A DNA stretch of 64,000 nucleotides, from assembly GCA_949130485.1 (NCBI GenBank), contig OX422183.1:12250543-12314542 (forward strand), in the 5' to 3' direction. Below, piece by piece: positions 43,230-52,949 of this stretch (the first letter of the stretch is position 1; each line of letters starts with the position of its first letter). Made by a program: the position numbers and the translations under genes. This stretch comes from Agelas oroides (Eukaryota; Porifera; Demospongiae; Agelasida; Agelasidae). The notes beneath the pieces are model-generated. The model did not search any database and was not told where the DNA came from. It worked only from the letters and a program-made list of their open reading frames with translations.

Positions 43230-43353
43230 GTGAGCGATCGTATTTCCTGGCTGCGATGATATTTCCTAGGAAAAAGTTACGCTCGGCGATAAAATTTCCT
43301 AGGAAATATTATCGCAGCGATAGTATTTCCGAGCGATCAAATTTCCTGTAACA
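43230..43353 (-). repeat. Right TIR of Ginger element
   Basis: Reverse complement of 40345-40468; I found no mismatch by eye. It is followed directly by the CCGG duplication. Confidence 0.92.
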
Positions 43354-43357
43354 CCGG

Positions 43358-44640
43358 ACTTTGCGGAACTCGATCTGTCTTATAGCGGGGTGTGGGTCCG
43401 AACGCACCGAACACCCACCAGCCTATATACGGGCCTGGAATTATCCCACTCACGAGCACTACCACTTACTTAAAAGCACTACCAGTTACTTACTATATCA
43501 TAGCAACTGTTAAGGTAACCTTTGTATGGTTACTCCAGTCTCAGGGTTTTTTGAACTGGTGAGTATTACACAACAAAATAGCATTGTTCCTTTGGGTCTC
43601 AGTACTTTCACATCGTTTGATGTCCCCCTGTCACATGATCATGACCCACCGAGGGGGTGGGGTCAGGGCACAAGCGCATTTGTGTCTAACCGAGAGTAAA
43701 CCTGCTACGAAACAGAAATAAAGATGCAGCCAACCTGAAACTTTGCCTGGAAGCTAAACCCAGGGACAACCTACATGACGGTGAAATTTATCTTTGCGCT
43801 GGAGGACTGAGGCACTGTGGGATCAACACTGAACTAAAATTTCGTGAGTTTGCCACAACAAAACCTGATGGAGTTGCCTTGATGCCAACCAGCCATGACT
43901 GTGAAGATGATGAATGTGTAGATGGAAGTGCAATAAATCCTGCAAGTATTAGTTATTGTATGGTTGCGAGTGCCACACGGCAAATATTGGCACTGCGTGA
44001 CGTCAAAGTACGGCCCTCGCGCGCTTGCACGGTGTAATACGAACGTGAACCAAGTTGCGCCAAGAATCGACCAAGAAAGAGTTGCTGTGAAGGAGTTTCT
44101 CCGTTGACTTTTTCTTTGAAGGTGACTGGTATGCTGATCTTTGTGTGCTATCCCCCGTGTTGATGGAGTGATCTGGGAGTAATGCTGAAAATTTCCGTAA
44201 ATCTCGAAAGAGCAGATCGAAAGAAACAGCAACTTACTACTACGGCTCGGAGGCGCTGTGAAAACGAGCGTAGCTGTACTGCGGCCACTGCGGAAGACAC
44301 GCGGTCTGGCACTAACAAGAAAGAGTTTAAGTTGGAGGTGTACAGCGAAGGATTCGTATTCGTTGCAGAGAATCACTGCTATAGCAAATATATAAATGAT
44401 ACTACGATGGCTGTGTGAACCGTCTACGCCACACGGGGGATAGCCACGAGGCTGCGTGAACTTACGGAGCTGTGTGAGGGCTGTGTAAACGTACGGGGCT
44501 GTGTGGAGTGTACCGAGTTGCTGAAAGCGAATGATCGCGTCCTGTTGACCCTTGGAACGTTTGTACGTTCTTAGTGAACACTCAGTTTTGTGTCTTGTTT
44601 TTTTCTGTACTTTGACTGTATTTCTTTTCCAAGAGCTGTT
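43358..44640. other. CpG-richer region, no firm gene
   Basis: A repeat at about 43440-43620 (ACCAGTTACTTAC, then GGTTACTCCAGTCTC, then GTGAGTATTACACAACAAAAT) recurs around 46560-46640 and 47455-47535. A plus frame open from about 43690 to 44034 encodes plausible peptide (HDGEIYLCAGGLRHCG), but it lacks a start. A 78-codon ATG frame lies at 44182-44418 (KKEFKLEVYSEGFVF). Either could be an exon; neither has support beyond openness and composition. Confidence 0.3.
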
Positions 44641-44696
44641 GCTACTAATTGACCATAGGTATACCTAGGGATCCCCAGTGCCAATATCTCATTAAG

Positions 44697-44813
44697 TGCG
44701 TGGGAGATCAAAGACGCCGGTGTGCCACTATTCTCATATGGCACTGGGAAGCCCTAGCAGGCAGTGCCATATGGCATATATTGGCACACCGGCGCCTTTG
44801 ATCTTCCCACGCA
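44697..44813. repeat. Compact hairpin MITE
   Basis: 117 bp. The arms of about 32 bases (GTGCGTGGGAGATCAAAG, then CGCCGGTGTGCCA, against its complement) are nearly perfect. A second inner pair, CATATGGCACTG/CAGTGCCATATG, makes it fold almost end to end. It carries no gene and no clear TSD. Confidence 0.7.
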
Positions 44814-44984
44814 CTATGGCACAACAGTATATATGCATGTTTTTAGGGCTTAAAAAAATGGAACAATTGTATTTGACGAACACCGATTGGAACCTTCAGT
44901 AGTACACATGCATGTACAGTTGTTCGTATTCATTTCAGAGGTCACTGAAGTATCGATCAGTATACATGGAACCAGAGTGTCCTT

Positions 44985-45055
44985 ATAGCCTTGTCTCCTG
45001 GCTCCTCCAGGCCCAGCTTTTGTCATCTGGGTGGGGCCTTGGGAATGAAGCTATA
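44985..45055. repeat. CCTCGTTCCCAGG family, degraded copy
   Basis: TAGCCTTGTCTCCTGGC at the left and GGCCTTGGGAATGAAGCTATA at the right form an imperfect hairpin. Confidence 0.5.
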
Positions 45056-45342
45056 AACGTGATAACCTAGCTGTTAGTGTGCACTCCAGAGATTACATGT
45101 GAAACTCTGTGGTGTACAGCCTGCTAGAGACTACCAGTGATTGCAACAGTATATGTGCATGTTTTGCATGCCGCTGTATATTCAGACCAATATTATCAGA
45201 GACTGTAGATTGCACTGCACTGTACAACTCACAAAAACTATGGCAACTTCCACTTATAATAACAGAAGACATACAAAAACGGATGTAGAGATTCAACAAG
45301 TTCAATCAGTCAAAGGTCAAATATATCACATCTCTCCCTCAC

Positions 45343-45670
45343 TTAGATCAACACAGTCATTCTGGGAGTCGACTTGACTGACACTTGGTACAGGTTTGCA
45401 CTTTGGCTTCCAGGTCTGCTCGGCACACAGCTTCTTGCCAAGCTTTTCATCCTTGCAATGCCTGGGTGTATCTCGCGCAGTTCCTGGATTACTCGCTCTC
45501 TTCCTGGTGGTGGAACAACCACTCTTGCACCCCAAAGTACACAACCATCCAGCACACTCAACTCCAATTCTGCTGCACTCCTCCCTCTGGCTCTTGAGAA
45601 GGCCAACCATGGAGCACAAATCTTTGCACTTGAGTCAGCACTGTGTCTTTGTTGGTCTAAATCTTGATCT
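45343..45670 (-). pseudogene. Ty3/gypsy pol fragment (RNase H-integrase linker and zinc finger)
   Basis: A minus-strand frame at about 45606-45400 reads LSVLDGCVLWGARVVVPP, then RERVIQEL and HPGIARMKSLARS. This is the conserved segment just before and into the integrase H2C2 finger of gypsy elements. The Cys pair of the finger appears downstream in another frame, so there is at least one frameshift, and no core domain follows. No LTRs are seen. It is a dead fragment, unrelated in detail to the Ginger integrase at 40.9 kb. Confidence 0.7.
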
Positions 45671-45854
45671 GCTTGGCTGTCTAAGGCGATACAGTGTCCA
45701 AATACTCCAGGAGTAAGAAGAGGTTACCAGGGATTGGAATGACTGTAGGAGTCTGAGGAAGTGACAAACATAGTCTTGGAACCAAGCTGTTTAAAAATTG
45801 AAAAGCAGGGTCTTGGCAACAGGCTGGGTTGGAAGTGTACACTGCAAACAAAAT

Positions 45855-45950
45855 GTGCAGCCTGGTTCCCAGGCCTTCTCTGGCTTCAGATTTTGATTGC
45901 TTGCAGTATTCCAAAATGGCTGGGAAAGGCCTGGGAGATCTCATCACATG
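45855..45950. repeat. CCTCGTTCCCAGG family, degraded copy
   Basis: AGCCTGGTTCCCAGGCCTT, TTTGATTGCTTGCAGTAT and AAAGGCCTGGGAGATC in family order. A CATCACATGCAATGATGTCA palindrome follows. Confidence 0.6.
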
Positions 45951-46399
45951 CAATGATGTCAGAGGGTAGACACACTTTCCATTGATCACTTGAGTGGACC
46001 ACAAACGAGCTGTATTGACACTGCCATTCAAACATTCGATTCCAGGAAAAATGATGATACACTAATAAACAGCTAGTGTGGTGAAACCATGACTTTTAAA
46101 CTTGGAGCTATGCCACACAGTCCACACATTCACGACAGTATCATATACTTATACCTCTAGACAGAAGTTCCATCTGCCTCCTTTGAACCATTGACAGATC
46201 ATGAGTGAGTAGACTCGAGCTGCGTAGACAATTGCCCTTTGAACCTATAGTATGCATGCTCCACCCACACAGATGTCACGTGAGGGGGCATCAAACGACG
46301 TGAAACTATTGAGACCCTTGTTCCTTTTCCTTGTCGTACATGTGACTCTAAGACTCAGACTAGCTATCTGTGGTCTACAGTAGGGAAATTCCCCAGCCT

Positions 46400-46520
46400 T
46401 TGTAGTAACTTTCATTGTTCAACAATCAAAGTTGCCATATAAGGGCTGGGAATGATAGCCCTTATGTAGTAACTTTAATTGTTAGTTAACAAATGAAGTT
46501 GCCATATAAGGGCTGGGAAT
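46400..46520. repeat. Palindromic tandem units, block 1
   Basis: Two units of CCCTTAT..AGTAACTTTNATTGTT facing AAAGTTGCCATATAAGGG, the same family as 47613-47870. Flanking DNA (CTATCTGTGGTCTACAGTAGGG on one side, CATGCAGGTCACATGACAAGG on the other) is shared with that block, so both belong to one longer repeat. Confidence 0.7.
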
Positions 46521-46635
46521 GCCTGATACACTGGCCAACAAGGTTAATGAGTATTACATGCAGGTCACATGACAAGGAAAACTTACTTACTTAGTACTAC
46601 CAGTTACTTACAGCAAAACTACTCTGTTAAGTTAA

Positions 46636-47111
46636 CCCTTTAACTACTGAATTTTATTTTCTAGAGGTCTTGTTTAGACTAGTCGCACCTTGTTTCACCT
46701 GTATTTCCACTTCTGCTGTGAGTTAGCCCTGGAAACTTGAGCCACAGCTTCTTCCACATGTCCTTTACAAGTTCATGACCTTGACCACACCCACTCATTA
46801 GCGAGCGTTCAATAGTCAGGGCCCTCCGACCAGAAAGCACTCCTCCGGACTGAAAGCTGCCTAAAATGTCAGAAATGGAGCCCCTACAAGGCGAAAGGAG
46901 TGTTTTGTAGGCCCGTTTGTGCAAGAAAGCAGAACAATGGCCCACCTGGCATTGACCAGGGCTTTTCTACAGCCAGCTGCAACAGCCACCATGCACTGTC
47001 ACCCTGGGGGTGACACCCACCCACCTCCCCTCGTCCCACCCTTTCTGCTAGCACAGAACCTATCTTCAAAACGGATTGCGCCAACTATAGTTGTCATTGG
47101 TAGTTAAAGGG
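46636..47111 (-). mobile_element. piggyBac-like MITE with TTAA target site
   Basis: 476 bp between TTAA (46632-46635) and TTAA (47112-47115). The ends are inverted repeats starting CCCTTTAACTAC. TTAA duplication and CCC-starting termini are hallmarks of piggyBac (family knowledge). It encodes no transposase. The interior is shared in inverse orientation with 52255-52760 and 61530-62010, and partly with 1215-1345. It has inserted into another dispersed repeat. Confidence 0.75.
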
Positions 47112-47612
47112 TTAATGGGAGAACAAGAGCCCTAAAACAGCCATTTAATGATATTCATGAGGGCTCTGTTGACAGATACAGTTGGTGTGTGCCAAGTAAA
47201 GGCTTACCACACAGAGATAGCTCTACCTGTCTTTGCATGGCTCTTGTAGAGACTCATGACCCCAAAACACACTTGACACCAATCCTGGACATTTGCTAAC
47301 GAGATTCATGACCGTATAATGATATTCATGACCTATCTGACAAGGATTGTGGCCCAGAAAGGGTTAGACAAATGCTTAGGGCTGGATTCAATCTTAGCTT
47401 GCCTGCTACTTCTCAACATTGGGCCTCATATTCCAGCTCTTTCACCCACCATTAGGGTTACCATTGCATGGTTACTCCAGTCTCGGGTTGTATTTTTTTT
47501 TTAACTGGTGAGTATTACACAACAAAATGGCATTGCTTGCTTTTCCTTGTTGTACATGTGACTCTAAAACTCAAACTAGCTATCTGTGGTCTACAGTAGG
47601 GAAATTCCCCAG

Positions 47613-47870
47613 CTTTTATAGTAACTTTCATTGTTCAACAATCAAAGTTGTCATATAAGGGCTGGGAATGGTAGCCCTTATATAGTAACTTTAATTGTTC
47701 AACAATTGAAGTTGCCATATAAGTGCTGGGAATGGTAGCCCTTATATAGTAACTTTCATTGTTCAACCATCAAAGTTGCCATATAAGTGCTGGGAATGGT
47801 AGCCCTTATATAGTAACTTTAATTGTTCAACAATTAAAGTTGCCATATAAGGGCTGGGAATGATACACCG
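47613..47870. repeat. Array of four palindromic ~67-bp units
   Basis: Each unit reads CCCTTATATAGTAACTTT, then ATTGTTCAACAAT, then AAAGTTGCCATATAAGGGCTGGGAATGGTAG. Both the unit and its centre (TTGTTCAACAA) are palindromic. The units differ by a few bases. Confidence 0.85.
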
Positions 47871-48429
47871 GCCAACTATAATTAGTGCATGAGTATTACA
47901 TGCAGGTCACATGACAAGGAAATGGAACAATGCCTTTTGCTTTATATTGTACTTAATCTTTGTATAAGTAAAGTACCCACTCTACAGTTGTAGAGAATTC
48001 AGGGAAGTTCACCAAGGTTATAAGCACAATACAAAGTGAAAGTTATTATTCCTTTTCCTTGTCATGTGAACTGATAATTAACTATTGTTGGCCTGTGTAT
48101 CAATCTTTGTTTGAGTATAATATTATCCCTCATGATAGCCAGTTATGCACGGGCAAGTACAAAGCACATTCATGTTTTGCTGCAAGAACAGGGAAGTTAC
48201 GTACTGCAAGTGTACAAGCAAAAAGGCATTGTTTTCTCCCAACTGTAAAAAGTCTTTGGCTGAAATACAGTTTCCAGCTCTTCTACACGAGTTTTAATAG
48301 TGGGATATGGCAATGGTTTAAAACCTCCGACCATCATGACAAACATGAAGTGCATAATTACGAAGAAGGTGGGAAAATGCACTGAAACTGGAATAACCAC
48401 TCAAGAGGTTATTTCAACTACCATCATTC

Positions 48430-48540
48430 CCAGCCCCTCCCATCCTTCACTTTTAGATTGCTTGTGGTATGCAAAAACGGAGGGGGAAGGCCATTTATCA
48501 TGTGAGAGACATCATGTCACCTAGGTAGACAAGAAGGGGA
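48430..48540. repeat. CCTCGTTCCCAGG family copy in unit 1
   Basis: CATTCCCAGCCCCTCCC, TTTTAGATTGCTTGTGGTAT and GCAAAAACGGAGGGGGAAGG; its partner is at 56824-56940 in unit 2. That copy keeps GCCTCGCTCCCAGGCCTTCC. Confidence 0.55.
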
Positions 48541-49089
48541 GAGATATGTTTTGGCCAATATCAGGTCTTATCACTTCAGGACCACGTTATCTTACACTAG
48601 AAGAGACGCACTGTAAGAAAAAGTGGGTAGCCATTAGGTTACCTCAGTTTTGTACCCTTTTCCACACGATTGGACAATTTCATTAGCAAAGTATTCTTCT
48701 ATGACATTTACTAATGTTCTGGAAGGCCAAATCAAGTTCTTCATCTGTTTGGAATCTAAAGCAGTCCACTGTGTTCAACAATGCATGCAGACAAGAGGAA
48801 ACTGAGGTAACAAAATTGAGTCAAAACAACCTTTCTCCTTTTAAGGTGTGCATATGGATATTGATTCTTTGTGATTGTGTGTGTGATTTAATACTGCATC
48901 TTAACTAACTTAATTATAAACTGATTATTGGATGCCAATGCCGACAGGAAATGGGGAAAAGCCCCAATTTTACGGACAGTGAATGGATTAAGACTCCCAA
49001 AACTGACTATTCGCTACAATTTTAACAAGACAAAGAAGTCTATCAGCTTGGATTCCAGGTTTGTCGACCTTGAAAGTAACAGGGTTCTC

Positions 49090-49410
49090 TGCCACCTTAA
49101 GGTGACTATACCTCTATGACAGACAATCAAGTCATTGTGTTTCAACCACCCTAGGACAGATAAAGGTAGGTTGTCTATCCCCTATGACAGACAAACCCTT
49201 ACATTTCAACCACCCCAGGACAGATAAACTTAAGATGTCTAGACCTCTGCGACAGACAAATCGTTACATTTTAAATATAACCACCCATGACTGACAAACG
49301 TAAGGTGTCTACACCCCTACAACAGACAATTCATTACATTTCAACCACCCCGGGACCAACAGACTTAGGGTGTCTATACCCCCTGGGACAGACACTGAAA
49401 AATTATCAAT
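49090..49410 (+). repeat. GACAGACAAA minisatellite, unit 1
   Basis: About five units of around 60 bases: CCTATGACAGACAAA, then CATTTCAACCACCCCAGGAC, then AGATAAA and GGTGTCTA. Present in unit 2 (58290-58600) and at 24560-24860. Confidence 0.75.
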
Positions 49411-50313
49411 GGAGGGGGTACCCTTGTTAAATAGAATAGTCCAGTAGGAAGTTATGTAGCTAGCTAGATATACATGATTGATGAAGCATCATAACATTGT
49501 CGTCCTACCTCGATATGAATTAATAAAGATCTGTTCAATCCTCACCTACAAGACTCTCTAGCTTACAGCAGTGTCTAATTAGCTCTGGATATAGGACTGG
49601 TCTTGGCAAAAAGGCATGGCTTGCATACTGTGCACATGCACATTCTTGGAATTTTATTCTGTTGTTCTGGTGTTCTGTTGTTCCGCTGTTCCATTATTCT
49701 GTGTTTTCCAGTATCCCGTAAACACACCAACACTAAGCCATCAAGGGGTGCTTGGGTTAGGTAAGGATTCTCCCAAGGTCAAAAATCTGCTTTAGCAGTA
49801 TACAGTTATCGGTCTCATAACATCAAACAGAGTTATTCGCACACATGGTCTGTCTGATTATCATATAGCTGATTGGTTGTGAAAATTGATCCATGGTATC
49901 GGCTTTATCCTAGTACTATTTATATGATGTCTATTATTGTTTTCTGCTATACAATACCATTTAAGCATATAAAGCTTCCCCACACTTCAAAGTTTAAATT
50001 GCAGTTACAGTGTTGCTATAGTAGCCCACGTCTTTGTTTTTATAGCACTGTACATAACAGGCCATATTCTATCACTATGCCCAATACTTGCACATGCATC
50101 AAGGCTCTAGTATTCAGTAGCCTCTAAATGAAAAAGATGTACGGTTACCAGTGTGCCTGAAGGCAAAAGGTGTAAAATGCTTGAAACTACATACACTACA
50201 GTGGATAAAGACGTGGTACCAATAACAAAACACCAATATATAATGATGTGCATGCATGCAGAAAAACATATTCATGCAGCTGGCATCATGAGGGCAACAA
50301 AAATGGAAATTAC

Positions 50314-50398
50314 CAACGCCAAACTTGACAAGCACTGCAGGTAGAAAACTCCCCAACACTAGGATCCCCAACCACAGTCCACACTTGCGAGCAGCCAT
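50314..50398 (-). CDS. Signal-peptide first exon of a divergent gene, copy 1
   Basis: ATG at 50398, 28 codons plus one base to a GT donor (GGCGTTG then GTAATT), phase 1. The peptide starts MAARKCGLWLGILVLGSF and continues LPAVLVKFG: basic N-region, hydrophobic core, likely cleavage near its end. It is head-to-head with the Ig gene (335 bases between ATGs). The second copy (59621-59705) keeps the length, frame and donor, with only a few residue changes. A possible second exon, conserved in both, follows about 110 bases on (VYVVSSILHLLPS). The rest of the protein is unknown. Confidence 0.5.
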
Positions 50399-50732
50399 AT
50401 CTCTTGAACTGGCGGGGATTCCCAGTTACGTAAGTTACAAGACCTCGTGAGGGGAAGCCACATCGTGCAAGCCACATCGTGCAAGCCACATCCTACAGGC
50501 CAAAGACTTTCTGTTGTATGCGCGTCCTACAGTAATGATGACGTTATCATGAAACCGGGAAAGTTATTTGTTAGGGAATTCACATTTTTTGGCAACTGAA
50601 TCAGATAAAAGCAGGCAAATAAAAGCACGTCGGAAAAAAGCTATTGCAGTCATCTAACCATTGCAGTCATTTAACCATTGCAGTCATCTAACCATAGAAC
50701 ACCGACAACCGACGTTGCAGGAGAAAAACACC
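50399..50732. promoter_or_regulatory. Putative bidirectional promoter, copy 1
   Basis: Lies between two divergent signal-peptide exons. It contains tandem GCAAGCCACATC repeats (about 50452-50500), TGATGACGTTATCAT (CRE-like TGACGT) and three copies of CATTGCAGTCATCTAAC (50643-50694), of which unit 2 has one. The regulatory role is inferred from position only. Confidence 0.4.
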
Positions 50733-51799
50733 ATGGACAAATTTGCGTATCAAATCTGTGTTGCTGCATTCTTACTACTCGGATTTGCGCAAGGTATGAC
50801 AATGGAATTAAATATTCTCCTGCGCGATGATCCGTCACGTGAATAATTTTGCATTTATACTCACCTCCACAGCCACCGTGCTATTTACAGATCCAAAAGA
50901 TGTGACAGTGGAAGTCAACCAATGGGCACAGTTCAACTGCACAGTCCGCTGTCATTACACTGTTGGCTGGTACATGGCAGGTCATCGTATTGCTATCAGA
51001 AGGAATAACACTGTACCTGGTCTGTTGATTAAGAGACCACGTGTTTCCAGGTGCACTGAGTCAAATGGAAGGACCCATTTTATTGAGGTTCTTGCCACCG
51101 AGGCATTCAATAAATCAACATTTTACTGTGCTGCAAATGAGAGACGTCGACATCGACATCAAGAGAGCTGCAGTTGTGGAACAGGGGGGAGATGTTATAG
51201 CAGGCCTGCCGTCCTTACAGGTGAGCCTATTTTGAACATGTTTTAGTAAGATTACTTTCTATCAACCTAACTGGCAAGCAGCAATACGTATATTGCTCAT
51301 TGCCAGCATTGACAAATTAGGCATTGAAAAATGATAGACATGACCTAAAATTACATGACTATATCTTTTAAACACATCATATTATGCAGTGAGAACGGCA
51401 CCTACTATTACTCCTCCATCACAAACAACAGAAATAACTCCTTCTCCCAGTTCTTCTCCATCATCCACTTCACAAGGTACAAAACTCACAAAAATCAGTT
51501 AAAGACCTCTTTTCTTTATGTGTTCTTTCATGTAGTGTGCTTCAGGTGAGGGGTATTGTTTGTTTCTCTCATGTATCTCCTGGGTTCATTACTTTGACGA
51601 TAGCAGTAACTGTAATAGTTACTTCAACCCCCACCAGCTGTCCTAATCTAGGTGCATTAATGCATAATGTTTTGATCAAGGGTCAAAATAGGCAGCTGTA
51701 TCATCATGGTAAACGATATGTAATTTTGTCACTTTAGATCCAACATCAAGTTCGCCAGAAAGGAGGTCAAGTACACAAGCAGCTTCTGGTAATATTTAG
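50733..51799 (+). CDS. Small secreted Ig-domain protein, copy A
   Basis: Exon 1, 50733-50793, is a signal peptide (MDKFAYQICVAAFLLLGFAQ). Exon 2, 50873-51220, is a 116-aa Ig-like domain (FNCTVRCHYTVGWYMAG, then STFYCAANE: Cys-Trp-Cys core) with extra cysteines (RCHY, VSRCTES, CSCGTGGRC). Exons 3-5, 51390-51476, 51619-51651 and 51738 on, encode a Ser/Thr/Pro-rich tail (ITPSPSSSPSSTSQ, SSPERRSSTQAASG), probably O-glycosylated. Frame stops at TAG 51797-51799 by reading through the exon-5 donor. In copy B a further exon is used, but here its acceptor is mutated (TTCGGG for CTTCAG). Introns are short and phase 1. Exon 4 placement is least sure: an upstream hydrophobic stretch (ITLTIAVTVIV) could be coding in an alternative form. 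Function unknown; a secreted recognition molecule is possible. Confidence 0.7.
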
Positions 51800-52254
51800 T
51801 TGATACAATTAACCTATTAAAGTGAATTATTTTAGAAGCAACAGTTTATACATTTTTGATTACACTTGTCAGTTTAACAGTATTAAAATCACTCATCTAT
51901 GTAGACACAATGTATTTCAGGATTTTATTAATCATAATGACATTTTCTTTCTGTTCGGGAATGAAGCTGGTTTCAATTAATACATAGTGACTCTTACAAT
52001 TTACAATTTCTTTAGATCTTTTCAATCCCTGAATATTGTATTTATTACATGTATGTATAGTTATGTAGAGGTTATATGCTTCTATTTTTATCTTTTCATA
52101 AAGCTGTATAGCTACCTCAATTTTATTAGTTATTGTACTAAACAAAGAAAATCAAATATTTATTCATGATTGCAATTGTCACCTGTCATACAGATAACTT
52201 ATTGCTCAGCACTCAATACTGGCTCACAGTTGCAGTTGTCACAGATAACTAGAT

Positions 52255-52760
52255 TAATCCTTTAACCACTGATGAAACCATTGGCATCATTTGACTTTGG
52301 TCGCACGTTATCAGTTGGCGCAATCCATTTGAAGATAGGTTTGCACTAGCTAAAAGGGTAGGATAGGGGGAGGTGGGGTAGGGAGAGGTGGGTGGGCATA
52401 TTCAAGACATGTCGTGCACATGGCAGCTGCCTTGGCTGACTGTAGATTGGCTTTGGTTGGCACTGGCTGGACCACTTCTCACCTTGTTAATACAAACAGG
52501 TGTAAAAACCACCCCTCTCGATCCCCTTTGTAGGGGCATCATTTCTGGTACTGTAGGCGTTTTTAGGTCAGGAGGAGCATTTTCTGGTCGGAAAGCCATG
52601 TGCATTGAAAGCTCACTAGTGAGTGGGTGTGGTCAAGGTCATGAACCCCCAGAGTTTGCCTCAAAGAAGCTGTGGCTTCCAGTGCTAACTCAAAGCAGAA
52701 GTGCAAATACAGCCCAAGCAAGGTGGTTGCAGAGAAGCTGAAGAGACAGTGGTTATAAAA
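52255..52760 (+). repeat. TTAA MITE family copy in unit 1
   Basis: Starts TTAATCCTTTAACCACTGATG and ends near AGTGGTTATAAAAGG, an imperfect inverted terminus. The interior matches 46636-47111 in reverse. Part of the segmental duplication, with a partner at 61530-62010. Confidence 0.6.
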
Positions 52761-52949
52761 GGTTTCACTATTGGTAATAGGGGACATAGTTGTGTAAGCT
52801 AATAAGCACTTTTGTCAGTTGAAACTGCTCTGGAACTAAGTTGAGGAGTGTGGGTGTGGCATTGCAAGAGTGCTGCAGCGATTCAAAAACGACGCTAGAG
52901 AGTTGGTGCACTCAAAATTTGGTCCAGGAATTTCAGATTTGCTCATGAG

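Larger units (their letters stand above)
40345..43353 (+). mobile_element. Ginger1-type DNA transposon, complete
   Basis: 3,009 bp. The inverted termini 40345-40468 and 43230-43353 appear identical over 124 bases and begin TGTTACAGGAAATTTGATCG. The target duplication CCGG is at 40341-40344 and 43354-43357. The ends fit the TGTNR start and 4-bp TSD known for Ginger1 elements. It contains one four-exon gene for an integrase-like transposase fused to a Ulp1-type protease and PHD finger. Identical TIRs and an unbroken frame imply recent transposition. Confidence 0.92.

Noticed and set aside
40345-43353. LTR retrotransposon or Polinton identity for the integrase element
   Set aside because: No LTRs, RT, protease of aspartic type or DNA polymerase; termini are inverted, not direct, and only 3 kb apart.
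43834-44376. 180-codon minus-strand open frame
   Set aside because: No domain, no splice context, opposite to a more protein-like plus frame; probably a chance frame in CpG-rich DNA.
48197-48400. Minus-strand frame (HFMFVMMVGGFKPLPYP), also in unit 2 at 56588-56812
   Set aside because: Conserved between units, but so is the surrounding non-coding DNA; no start or splice sites that join it to the signal-peptide exon could be shown.
49090-49410. CRISPR-like regular repeats
   Set aside because: Degenerate contiguous tandem units without unique spacers, in a eukaryotic genome: a minisatellite.
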